From Thecamonas trahens ATCC 50062 (taxonomy: Eukaryota; Apusozoa; Apusomonadida; Apusomonadidae), in the NCBI RefSeq assembly GCF_000142905.1, contig NW_013657634.1, positions 61,069-125,068 of the forward strand: DNA of 64,000 nt, read 5' to 3'. Below, in pieces: positions 1-9,885 of the stretch. Positions within the stretch are counted from its first letter, which is position 1; each line of letters begins with the position of its first letter. Under the pieces are notes generated by a model that was given only the letters and a program-made list of their open reading frames with translations, was not told the DNA's origin and ran no database searches. The position numbers and the translations under genes are program-made.

Positions 1-58
1 CCCCGCAACCCGACCAAACACCAACCCGACGTGACCCGACGTAACCTCACCCGCTACC

Positions 59-1009
59 ATGTACAAGTGCCATTTGTCTGGTTGCACTTTCAGCTGTGGC
101 ACGCCCATGGAACTTGTTGAGCACCAGCGCGACTGTAGTATCCACCCTCGGACGACTTCTTCGACGAGTGCAGCAGTGGCCATGAGTGGTGGTGATGGAA
201 GTGGTGTGCATGCAAGTGATGGTATTGGTGGAAATGGAAATGCTCAAGGTCTCAACAATGCCGCTGCGACACGTCTGCCTTCGTCCACATCATCCGTTTC
301 GGTCGATTCGTCAATGGCCACAATGCCACCATCATCATCATCATCATCATCTTTGTCGACGGCTGGACCTCACTCGTCGCGCCCTGTCCCTGTTCCTCCT
401 GTTCCTGCTGCTGTTCCTGCTGTTCCTGCTCCTGTTCCTGTTCCTGCTCCTGCTCCTGTTCCTGTTCCTGCTCCTGTTCCAGCTCCTGTTCCTGTTCCTG
501 CTGCTACTGGTCACTCGACGCATGGCAATCGCCCAGATCCCAAGCTGACCATTCATCTGCCGAGCTCGGCGGCGCTCGCTGCGGGCACGGCGAGTTTGGC
601 TGCGAGGGCACCGCCGACTGGCTCGGCTCCGGCGCCCGTTCCGGTACCGATGGACGTGGTGTCGGCGCGTAGTGCCGGCAGCGCACCGCCGTCCGCCGTC
701 CCGATGCCCGGACATAGCAGCATGCCGGCCCCGGTGCCGATGGCTGTGGCTGCACCGGCAGCGCCGAGCGTGCCGGCCAAGCTTCGCGGGCCGACTTCGG
801 TTCCGCTTCCTGTCCTTCCCTTCAATCCTGTGACGCTGACGACGGCGCACGCTGCGCGTGACGAGCTCGGCAAGCGCTTCTCGGCCTGGCACCGCCAGGC
901 AATGCATGCCGAGAACGATACCGCGTTCCGCGAGGCGCGAATCGTCAGCATGGAGGCGCTGGCTGCACCGATGGCGCTCGAGGCGCTCGAGGAGGCGTTT
1001 GGCCTGTGA
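59..1009 (+). CDS. Zinc-finger (CCHC-spaced) protein with Pro/Ala/Val-rich repeat
   Basis: A 316-residue protein, family not recognised. The N-terminus has Cys4, Cys9, His22 and Cys26 in a CX4CX12HX3C spacing, like a C2H2-type finger whose last ligand is Cys. A serine-rich stretch follows, then a Pro-Val/Pro-Ala dipeptide tract (about residues 105-150). A second PAV-rich segment and a C-terminal 60-residue, probably helical region (about 250-316) complete it. The ATG has a good context (ACC before it). The stop lies only 2 bp from the stop of the convergent transporter gene, so the 3' UTRs must overlap. A role in nucleic-acid or protein binding would be inference from the single finger only. 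Confidence 0.7.
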   Translation: MYKCHLSGCTFSCGTPMELVEHQRDCSIHPRTTSSTSAAVAMSGGDGSGVHASDGIGGNGNAQGLNNAAATRLPSSTSSVSVDSSMATMPPSSSSSSSLSTAGPHSSRPVPVPPVPAAVPAVPAPVPVPAPAPVPVPAPVPAPVPVPAATGHSTHGNRPDPKLTIHLPSSAALAAGTASLAARAPPTGSAPAPVPVPMDVVSARSAGSAPPSAVPMPGHSSMPAPVPMAVAAPAAPSVPAKLRGPTSVPLPVLPFNPVTLTTAHAARDELGKRFSAWHRQAMHAENDTAFREARIVSMEALAAPMALEALEEAFGL

Positions 1010-1011
1010 GG

Positions 1012-2535
1012 TCAGTGGGCGACCTTGGCCATTGTCATGGCGCCGCCCATGCGGTGGCGGCGAAGCGTGAGGATGACGGCGAGGATGAGGCCGGTGACGG
1101 CGAGCGCAAACGAGATGAAGAACGAGGTCTGGTAGCACTTGTGGCCGAAGCACTTTTCGGACCGGCCCTGGGCCTTGGTCTGGACGTCGTAAAAGTGACC
1201 AAAGAGCGTGTTCATGGCGTTGCCGCCAACGCCGGCCGCCGTCGAGCCGATGGCCCAGTTGGTGGCAAAGTACGCCAGTGAAAACCGTGCGATGCACGTC
1301 GGCCCAATGGAGAACGTGCCGCCGTACGCGAGGCCAGTCAGAATGGTCGGGATCCAGATCGTGGCCGTCGAGAGATAGAAGAACGCGTTGAGCGCCTGTG
1401 CCGCCGTCATGAGCGCAAGCGTGCCCACCAGGAAGGTGGCATGCGGGATGCCCAGCCGCGGCACGAGCACGTCAGCACTCGTGCCAAACAAAATACGGCC
1501 AAGGCAGTTGCCGATCGAGAGTGCCCCAACCTGGAGCGAGGTTGCCGACGAGAGCGTCGAGTCTGCAAGCGAGCCGGCAGCAATTGAGACCATGACCGAC
1601 GACAAGTTGTTGATGTACATGAGCCCACAGCCGAGCGAGCACGTAAGCACGCCGTAGAGCAGAAGAAACTCGGGCGACTGCAGGAGTCGTAGGCCATAGA
1701 TGCCCGAGTCCGAGTCGGCATCTTCCGACTCGGACTCGTCGACAATCTTGTGCGGCACGAGGAGGGCGGCCGACTCGGCATCGGAGCGCGCAGCCGCCGG
1801 CCGGCCACCCCTGCTACCGACTGGCGAGATAAGCGGCCTGTTGACCGATGCCGACGACGCAAAGTCGTCGCCGGCAGCCTTGGCTTCGTCTGACGCTGGC
1901 GGGCCGTCCTTGTCTGCGTACGGCAGCCGTTTGAGCAGAAAAACGCCGAGGGCAAAGATGGTGCCAAGGGCAATGGCCAAAGTGGTGAAAAAGGCCGAGA
2001 CGCTCGACGGAGCCCAGATGGCCGAGTATAGCTGGGAGAGGATAAATGCCGAGAGGCCAAAGCCGCCGACGATGATGCCGACGATAGTGCCGCGACTGTC
2101 CGGGGAAAAGTTGACCACGTTTGTCGCCAGGGCGGAGGAGTAGCCGCCAGAGGAAGCAAGACCAACCATGAAGAAGCCTACGCCCATGAGAACGGGCGAG
2201 ACTGGGAGGATCTTTGCATAGACGAGAGCCATGATGGCATAGCCCGAGGCAGCGAGGATGGACGAGACAGCCGAGAGCGGAGCAGGACCAAAGACATCCA
2301 GAATGTACGATTGAGGCAGCGAGCAGAGATAGAGACCATTATCACCGATGGATGAAATAAGATTGACTTGGCTCTGGGTAAATGCCAAATGCGTCTTGAA
2401 CTGGTTGGCATAAGCAGAGTACGCGTAGAGTGTCCCTCCGCACGTCGACATCAGCAGTCCATGAAGAAACGATGTGATGAGCCAGCCACGGCTCCGTGCC
2501 GGTTTCCAGCATCCTCCTCTTTCTCCTGCGACCAT
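1012..2535 (-). CDS. MFS transporter, nodulin-like/NFD4-MCH type
   Basis: A 507-residue polytopic membrane protein. The start has the nodulin-like/monocarboxylate-type MFS signature: a first helix followed by GTLYAYSAYANQFK, then a helix-loop with SSIGDNGLY. About twelve hydrophobic segments are visible, split by an acidic, serine-rich cytoplasmic loop at about residues 205-275. A Cys pair (CFGHKCY) precedes the last helix, as in plant and fungal members. Substrate cannot be predicted: this branch includes putative monocarboxylate and metabolite carriers. The ATG is preceded on the sense strand by a C-rich tract. No intron is needed. Confidence 0.85.
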   Translation of the reverse strand: MVAGERGGCWKPARSRGWLITSFLHGLLMSTCGGTLYAYSAYANQFKTHLAFTQSQVNLISSIGDNGLYLCSLPQSYILDVFGPAPLSAVSSILAASGYAIMALVYAKILPVSPVLMGVGFFMVGLASSGGYSSALATNVVNFSPDSRGTIVGIIVGGFGLSAFILSQLYSAIWAPSSVSAFFTTLAIALGTIFALGVFLLKRLPYADKDGPPASDEAKAAGDDFASSASVNRPLISPVGSRGGRPAAARSDAESAALLVPHKIVDESESEDADSDSGIYGLRLLQSPEFLLLYGVLTCSLGCGLMYINNLSSVMVSIAAGSLADSTLSSATSLQVGALSIGNCLGRILFGTSADVLVPRLGIPHATFLVGTLALMTAAQALNAFFYLSTATIWIPTILTGLAYGGTFSIGPTCIARFSLAYFATNWAIGSTAAGVGGNAMNTLFGHFYDVQTKAQGRSEKCFGHKCYQTSFFISFALAVTGLILAVILTLRRHRMGGAMTMAKVAH

Positions 2536-2988
2536 ACTTGCTCAAACAAGGGGGGGGGGGGAGGGGGGAGGGGGGAGGGGATGTGTGAGTGCAGTGTTGC
2601 CTTCTCCTTCTCCCTCTCCCTCTCCTTCTCCCTTTTCTTGCTCTGGCCTTGTGACTCTCAACTAGTCAGTCTGCTTGTTGTGACTGAGCATGTCACTCGC
2701 TTGTGCGAGCAGTTGGGTTGTTGGACAATGGTGGCTGAGGGGTGCACGTGACTTGCTGCAGGTCACGTGTATGCCATGGCCTACTTTGGGCTACCTCGAC
2801 CCATCGCCGACTTTGTGACCTGTCACATGCTTTGACTTTGTAGTCATGGCTTTGTCATGCGATTCGCAGCCGTTGGACACAGGAATACCTTGTATTTGTC
2901 GTCGTCGGGTACCTCAAGCCTATCCGTACCCCCATGGCCACCTGCCTTCCTCCCCCATGCCATGAACAAAAAATTGATATCTAAAATA

Positions 2989-3020
<32 letters not shown>

Positions 3021-3229
3021 TAAGTAATATATAAATCTAAATACCCCCCCCCCCCCCCCCCCCTCCCATCCACCGAACAATCATTCGCCATCACGGCTTT
3101 GGCAGCGACTGCGTACGCCCACACACGCACATACACCCACTCGTCCACCTACTCCATTCTGCACCACCACATCACGCACCACACCACTCACGCACTTTCC
3201 CCTTTATCTCTCCCCACATTGTGTGTGGC
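2536..3229. other. Intergenic region with G/C homopolymers and an AT-rich island
   Basis: Divergent upstream region shared by the MFS gene (leftward) and the ten-helix membrane protein gene (rightward). It holds a G-rich run (2550-2580), then two C homopolymers of 24 (2989-3012) and 20 bases (3044-3063). The C runs are separated by an AT-rich spacer that is very unlike the GC-rich surroundings. No gene is visible in it. Confidence 0.7.
2989..3063. repeat. Paired poly-C tracts flanking an AT-rich spacer
   Basis: Two C homopolymers, 24 and 20 bases long, are each preceded by a similar AT-rich motif (ctaaaatac and ctaaatac). This gives an imperfect direct repeat of about 55 bp. Lengths may be unreliable because long homopolymers are sequenced poorly. 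Confidence 0.8.
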
Positions 3230-4843
3230 ATGAAAATACATCCCATGTCGCAAGAGAAGGACAACAAGAACGGAGAGCAGTTGCACGATATTCCACCGTC
3301 ATCATCATCATCGTCATCGTCATCATCATCGTCGTCGTCCTCCTCGTCGGCGTTGTCTCTGGGTGGTGCGAGTTCTCGACATGGACAAGATCGAGGTGCT
3401 GGGGGTGGCGAGGCTCTAGGATCGGTGGCGTTGAGCAGCAAGGGTCATAGCTCGGTGACGAGGCAGAAGAGATGGAAGCAGTTTGCGGTGCTGGTCGGAG
3501 TTGTTCTCGTCCCCATTGGTATCTGTTTGATCTTTCTGCAGCTGCCGGCGGATGATGCGCTCGAGTTTTGCATCTATCGCATGGGTGGCCTTGGACTCGT
3601 CCTGGGCGCAACTCAAGCGGCGGCGCTTTTCACTATCCTCACCGCCATCCCTTCCGACAGCACTGACGATGCTGACGGTAGTGCAAGTCAAACGAGTCTG
3701 GAAGGAAGCAATGCCGATGGTGGTGATGGTACCAAGCCTGGCATTGTCCGGATTGGCCTAGCTGGAGGTTATGCGGTGGTGTACGCCGGAGTCCTCGCTG
3801 TGAGTGTCCACACGATCGGATACAGGCTGCTCACCACTTTCCACAATGCGGTGATTGTGGCAGGGCTGGGAGTGGCACAGGTTGCAGGCCTTGTTCTCCA
3901 TCTGGTAGCCAACGGGCTCGCGCCGAAGCGAAAGGGCGGGGCGGTGAGCAGCTCAACGGTGGCGGCGCTTCACGTTGGCCTGCTGGCGCTGTTTGGCCAG
4001 CTTGGCTTCTCGATGGCGTTTGGAACAGTGTTTCTCAACGATGTGCGGGCCGAGTGGGTCAAGGTACTGATGTGCGCGCTGTATCCGATCCTGCTTGTGG
4101 TCTTCAAGCTCGTCCAGCAAGCGTGCATCACGTCGTTGGCGCCGGACGTGGAGCCGCTGGTGGAGTTTGGCTCGTTGGCGCTAGCGGCGCTGCCGTACCG
4201 GATTGTTTTCCTCGGCCTCGACAACTGGATCACCTTTGCTCTTGTGCTCTGCGTGGAGCTGGTATTTAAGGCGCTGGTGTATCCTGTTCAGATTTCTTCG
4301 TGGTGGACGTCGATTCGGGCATCGCTCCGGTCACGTCTCCCGTCGTGGTGCGGCAAGGGCGGCGCGCCGGAAAGCAATGCGCTGATGGCAAGCACAGCGT
4401 CGCTGCGATCTGCGGACGGACGGATAGGGCATACGGGACGGCTTGCGCTGCTGGGTAGTTCTGAGGCTGTGCGACACACACGACTTGCGCTCAAGTTCTT
4501 TTTCCACTCGCTGGTGGACACGGTGTCGATTGTGGGCGCAGCAGTGGTGCTGGCGTACTTGCGATTTGAGCGGCAAGCGTCGCCCGTGGCAGAGGCCACG
4601 GTGTCGAACACGTTTTTCCAGCGGCTGATGGTGCAGTACGGTCTGCAGTTTGCGGTGGAGATTGTGTTTGCGGTGGTGTGCGTGGCGGCGACGCGGTATG
4701 CGCTCGGTGTGGAACATTTTGCACCACTGCGGATCGGACGCGAGCCGCTGATCGACCACGCCACGGCGCTCGGCATGTTCTACACTGTGGTGTACGTGGG
4801 GACGTTTGTTGTGGTGGATGGCGAGAACATTCCGCCGCGATAA
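3230..4843 (+). CDS. Polytopic membrane protein with poly-Ser N-terminus, unknown family
   Basis: About 537 residues. The soluble N-terminus contains an unbroken serine run encoded by TCA/TCG/TCC codons. It is followed by about ten hydrophobic helices; the first is near residues 85-107 and the last ends just before the C-terminus. A loop after helix 2 is acidic and a loop in the C-terminal half is basic. I recognise no family signature and assign no function. Reading is open from an upstream GTG, but the first ATG in frame is used here; a second ATG five codons on is equally possible. It converges on the importin gene with 41 bp between stops. Confidence 0.75.
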   Translation: MKIHPMSQEKDNKNGEQLHDIPPSSSSSSSSSSSSSSSSSALSLGGASSRHGQDRGAGGGEALGSVALSSKGHSSVTRQKRWKQFAVLVGVVLVPIGICLIFLQLPADDALEFCIYRMGGLGLVLGATQAAALFTILTAIPSDSTDDADGSASQTSLEGSNADGGDGTKPGIVRIGLAGGYAVVYAGVLAVSVHTIGYRLLTTFHNAVIVAGLGVAQVAGLVLHLVANGLAPKRKGGAVSSSTVAALHVGLLALFGQLGFSMAFGTVFLNDVRAEWVKVLMCALYPILLVVFKLVQQACITSLAPDVEPLVEFGSLALAALPYRIVFLGLDNWITFALVLCVELVFKALVYPVQISSWWTSIRASLRSRLPSWCGKGGAPESNALMASTASLRSADGRIGHTGRLALLGSSEAVRHTRLALKFFFHSLVDTVSIVGAAVVLAYLRFERQASPVAEATVSNTFFQRLMVQYGLQFAVEIVFAVVCVAATRYALGVEHFAPLRIGREPLIDHATALGMFYTVVYVGTFVVVDGENIPPR

Positions 4844-4884
4844 GTGAGTCAACACCCTTCAGGCTGGGCCGAGCTTGCGGGCCT

Positions 4885-7800
4885 TCAGTGGCCGGCAAAC
4901 TTGCCGTTAAAGGCCATTTCGACGAGGGCGCGCTCGTGCGAGTTGAAGAAGCCCATGATCCGGTTGAACGTCTCCGGGTCCTGGCCGGCAAAGGCCTGGA
5001 GGAAGGCGGTGAGGTACTCGCCGATTTTGATCTGCATGAGCGGGTCGTCTTTGTACTCTTCGTCGTTGTCGTCGTCGAGGCCGTCATAGTCGAGGCCGAG
5101 GTTCCAGGCGTCGGAGAGCATGTAAGAGTCCGAGGGCTGGAACGGCGACTTGCCCGAGTCTGCGTCGCGGAAGACGAGGCCGGCTGCCTCGTAGAGGTCG
5201 TCGTCAAAGTCTGAGAGGTCGTCGTCTTCATCGTCGCCGAGGAGGCCGGACTCGATGTCGTCGTTGAGCGAGTCGAGGTGGCCGATGAAGACGCGGATGA
5301 TGGCGATGGGGACAGGAACGTCCTTTGTAGTGACGCCGGCCTGTTTTGCGGAGCGACGGGTGCGGACGGGGGCGTCGAGGTCGATGACTTCCTGGCGGAC
5401 AGTCAGGGTCTGGATGGCCGAAGCCATAGGGGCGAGCATGGAGGCGAGCGAGGTGAGCGAGAGGCGCGAGACGTACTTGCCGGTAAACTCGAGCTCGTGC
5501 TCGAGCCACTGGGACATGAGGACCTTGAGGCCGTTTGTGGAGCCGACGGAGATGCCAGCGGCGAGGTCGAGGATGTCTGCGGCGCCTTGGGTGGAGATGA
5601 GAAGGGCAAAGACGGAGACGAGCGACTGGATAAAGGGCGAGTAGCGGGCAGTGGCGAGGCGCTGGAGGAGCGAGTCAAGCATCTGGCCCATGATGGACGA
5701 GACAGCGTCGGGCGCGCGCTTGATGAGGGTGATGATGAGGGCGCCAACGAGCGAGGCGCCGTCCTCGGAGATGTCGTCCGAGACGAGGCGCGAGATAAAA
5801 GTGAGGACCAGCTCCATGGCGGACTCGCCGTTGGGTCCAAGCTGGGCCTGCATGTGCTGCGGAGCCTTGGCGATGTAGAGACGGAGGATCTTGCAAGCGA
5901 CCTGCATGAGCGATGAGTCTGGCGAGGAGAGTGCCTGGACAAGAAGGGCGCCGAGGAGCGAGCCCATGTCATCGGGCATGGGCTCGGGGGCGACGGTGAC
6001 GAGGGCGAGGAAGATGTCTGCGACGGCCGCGACAAAGCCGCAGCCGCGCGGGATGTTGTCTGCGGCGACGCTGCCTGTGGACGAGAGAGTGGAGCCGATG
6101 AACTTGTAGAGACGGGCAAAGACAGGCTCAAAGGCGACGGCGGCGAGCGACTCGAGGACGGCGACGGACGACTCGACGAGAAGATAGTTATCGCGGTAGT
6201 GGATAAAGATAGCGAGGGCAAAGGGGCGACGGTGGCCTCGACCGAGGCGGTTGCGTCACCATCGACCTTTGTGAGCATGACGAGGGCGTCGAGGATGATG
6301 GAGAGGATGGGGTTGCGCGAGTTTGCGAGGGTCGAGTACTCGTTGGCGGTCGCATCGTCGTCGGCGTCGTCGACGGTGGGGCGCTCGTAGGTTGCGCCGA
6401 TTTCCTGGGCGAGCGAGACGAGCGAGGTGATGAGGCCCGGGACGTATTCTGCGAGGGCCGCCTTGGGCATCTTGCCTGCGAGGGCGAGGGCCGACTTTGT
6501 GGCCGAGACGCGGACAGGGAGAGCGGCATCCTCGGCGAGGCAGGCGTGTGTGGCGTTGACAAAGGCGACGGCGAGCTCCGCGGGGACGGCGTGGGCAAAG
6601 AGTGAGGCGAGCCAGAGGGCGCGGCCGAGGAGGTACGGGTTGTCGGTCGTCTGCAGGACCGGGAGGAGGACGTGCTCGAGGAAGCCGCCGATGTCAAAGT
6701 CGAGGTCGCCAGAGGCGAGGAGGGCGAGGAGCTCGGGCGATGAGCGGCCCATGACGTAAAAGACGGCCTCGCGGAGGCGCCAGGCGTTGTCGGCCTGGCC
6801 GGCGGCGTCGAGCTCGTCGGCGGTGGCGAGGTGGGCCGCGGCAGCTCTGGCGAGTGAGAGAACGACCTGCATGCAAAAGGCCTCGCCGGTCTGCGACTCG
6901 AGGAGGAGCTCTGCGAGGAGATCGACGGCGGCAAGGCGGACCGAGTGGCGCTTGACAGACATCTCGTCCTCGTCCTCTACAAACTGGATGGGGTCGTCCT
7001 CCCACACCGAGAGCTGGGCGTCGGTGAGCTGGGCGTAGACGATGATGATGGAGACGAGGTCCGAGAGCGAGGACTCGAGGGCGGGGCGGAAGGTTTCGCG
7101 CGAGGCCATGATGTTGACTGCCTCAAAGAGCGAGCAGAGCTGGTGCTCAAAGCCCATGACGTTGCCGTCCGAGTCGCGCGGCGGGGGCGGGAGGCCGTCC
7201 TGCAGGGCGGCAGTGTAGGGCGAGGTCCCGGACTCGAGAGAGTGCCAGACGAGCGGGAGGCATGGGCCGACAAGCTCAGCACACTCGGTGGTGTAGCGGA
7301 GCATGACGAGGTTGACGAGGCGGATGGCCTCAATCTTGAGGCCGCAGTCGTCTTCGGGCGAGTCGGGGAGCGAGAGCACGGCGTGGGCGCCCTCGATAAA
7401 GTGCGGCAGCGAGTCGCCAAGGATCGAGACGGCAGCGTTCGGGTCGGCGCGCTTGACATGGAAGAGGGTGGCGAGGCACGAGGAGTAGATCTTGATGGCG
7501 CGCATCTGGTCGCGGGCGGTGTACGCGCCCGACTCGTTGGAGAAGACCGCGAGGAGCGGCTCGGCGAGCATGGGGATGGCGTTCTCCATGTGGTCCTCCT
7601 TCATCGTCCGCGCAAAGTCCTCGAGGCAGCGCAGCGTGCCGTGGACAACCTTGGGCTCGCCAGACGCCAGGGCGCCGACCAGGTCGTCAAAGACCGACGG
7701 CCAGTCCTGCGGCCAGTCGTGCGAAGCCATGATGGCGATAGCAGCAGCGGTCATACCGCGGATGCGCGGCAGGTCATCGGCAAGGCCGACCGGGAGAAGC

Positions 7801-9093
7801 TCACGGAGCGTGGCCTTGTCCTCTTTGCCCAGCACCGTGTTGTCCGGGTGGTACCACCGCGAGTGGACCGTCCAGTGGCCCTCAATGGCCTGCCGGGTGA
7901 GGACCGAAGCAAGCATGCGGTACGACGGATCAGTCTCCGTGGAGAGGGCGATCTGGGCGAGGGTGACGGCGTAGCCTGTGTGTGGGGAGGGGGATGGGGT
8001 GAGTAGAGGGATGATGTCGGCCACTATGATGTCGGCCACGATGATGTCGGCCACGATGATGTCGGCCACGATGATGTCGGCCACGATGACGTCGGCCACG
8101 ATGATGTCGGCCACGATGATGTCGGCCACGATGATGTCGGCCACGATGATGTCGGCCACGATGACGTCGGCCACGATGATGTCGGCCACGATGATGTCGG
8201 CCACGATGATGTCGGCCACTGTGACGTCGGCCACGATAATGTCGGCCACCACGTCGACGGCCACGATGATGTCGGCCACGATGATGTCGGCCACGATGAT
8301 GTCGGCCACGATGATGTCGGCCACGATGACGTCGGCCACGATAATGTCGGCCACGATGACGTCGGCCACGATGATGTCGGCCACGATGATGTCGGCCACG
8401 ATGATGTCGGCCACTGTGACGTCGGCCACGATAATGTCGGCCACGATGATGTCGGCCACGATGATGTCGGCCACGATGATGTCGGCCACTATGACGTCGG
8501 CCAAGATGATGTCGGCCACCACGTCGACGGCCACCACGTCGACGGCCACGATGATGTCGGCCACGATGATGTCGGCCACGATGATGTCGGCCACTGTGAC
8601 GTCGGCCACGATAATGTCGGCCACGATGACGTCGGCCACGATGATGTCGGCCACGATGATGTCGGCCACGATGACGTCGGCCACCACGTCGACGACCACC
8701 ACGTTGACGACCACCACGTCGACGGCCACCACGACCTCAAGCGCCACCACGTCGACAGCCACCACCCACCCACCTCTCCCTCTTCCTATGTAGCACACAC
8801 AGGAAGGAGAGAGAGGGAGAGAGCGAGCGAGCGAGAGAGAGAGACAGAGGGGAAGGGAGGGTGGCAGTGGCCATAGTGTGGGATGCGTAGATTCATGTCT
8901 TGCTTCTACAAACACAGCATGATCATATGGGTATGGGGAATAGCAGTCGATGGGCTAAGAAACGGGGGAAGGGGGTGGGGGTAAGGAAATAGTACGTACC
9001 AGGCTCATTGCACATCTGCTTGAGTGCAGCCTCACTCTCGCTCACAGCCTCACCACTGATGATGTTCTGGAAGTGGCCGGCAAGAACGTCCAT
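4885..9093 (-). CDS. IPO9: Importin-9 (karyopherin beta family, Kap114/IPO9 type)
   Basis: A nuclear import receptor of the HEAT-repeat importin-beta family; relatives carry histones and other basic cargoes through the pore. Exon 1 (9093-9000) encodes [10 protein letters not shown] and the start of the importin-N repeat. Exon 2 starts at 7975, and the two join in phase at a Gly codon. Diagnostic IPO9 features are the [12 protein letters not shown] segment in mid-protein and the acidic C-terminal stretch followed by [13 protein letters not shown]. The reading frame shifts once, at the GGGG run at 6223-6226: one missing base restores a continuous protein of about 1061 residues, close to the family's usual ~1040. 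This looks like a sequencing error rather than a broken gene. The 1-kb intron carries a minisatellite. Confidence 0.9.
8011..8763. repeat. 15-bp minisatellite in the first intron of importin-9
   Basis: About 50 tandem copies of a 15-bp unit (ATGATGTCGGCCACG) fill most of the intron at 8999-7976. Variants (ATGACG, ATAATG, CTGTGACG, and a CCACGTCGACGG form) recur in blocks, which points to expansion by multi-unit duplication. Because 15 is a multiple of three and the unit has no stop in several frames, it creates long spurious open frames on both strands. Confidence 0.95.
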
Positions 9094-9885
9094 GGTGCGT
9101 TGGGTGACGGAAGACGAGTATGATGATCGATGGTTGCCGCCACCGACTCGCCTCATTACTGTCCTTCCCTCCTGGCTGTCGCAAGATTAAGATCAGATGG
9201 TATGTGTGTAGTAGAGATCAATAGACTTGGTTCGGTTGTCTTTGGCTTCAGCACCAACGTCAGCACGCTGTCGCGCTCTGTCATCCAGGTCCGACATCTA
9301 TGCCAATCTTCGTCTCTGTATGCTCAACACCGAGCAGGGCGACGATCACCACGGCCAAAGCAGTAGCTTCTCCCAGTCAGCGAGCTAAGCACCAGATCTG
9401 AACATCAAATGGGTGGGGATATGCCCATAGCTATGCCGGGGCATGAGCCTGACGGCCGCAAGGCACGACCAACCAGAACAGGCCAAAACGAGGGCACGAT
9501 AAGAACGATATGTACGCAACCGTCACCACACCCATTTGCCCAATCAAAGGCACCAATCACAATCACAACAGCTCGCACGTTTGATTCATGGGCGGGTGGT
9601 GAGGGGGGGGGGGAGGCCCTTTTTTGGACGCGGCGAATTTTTGTGTTGCGGCGGCTGCGGCGGCGGGGAGGGGGGCCTGGGGCTGAGGAGGGTGGCCACG
9701 CCGAGGGGGAGCCAAGGAAGGGCATAACGGATAGACAAAGACGGCACCACTCTCCAGCCGCTGCGCTTCCACCCCCACCCCCACCACCCAGTCACCCACC
9801 CACCCCACCCCCAGCCCCACCCTACCTTTCCACATCTCCATTGCCTCTCTACCACTTGCTCCTACCAACTGGTTCAAGCAAGACC
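9094..9885. other. Divergent upstream region of importin-9 and Ena/VASP
   Basis: 792 bp between the two start codons. It has a G run near 9603-9613 and CA/CCCA-rich low complexity toward the right. The open frames here are compositionally unlike the neighbouring genes. Nothing else is seen. Confidence 0.6.

Noticed and set aside
8011-8763. CRISPR array
   Set aside because: The 15-bp units are directly adjacent with no unique spacers, and the context is eukaryotic.
7978-8793. Met-Ser-Ala-Thr repeat frame, and the matching Val-Ala-Asp-Ile repeat on the minus strand
   Set aside because: Both are translations of the 15-bp intronic minisatellite, which lies between a clear donor and acceptor of importin-9.
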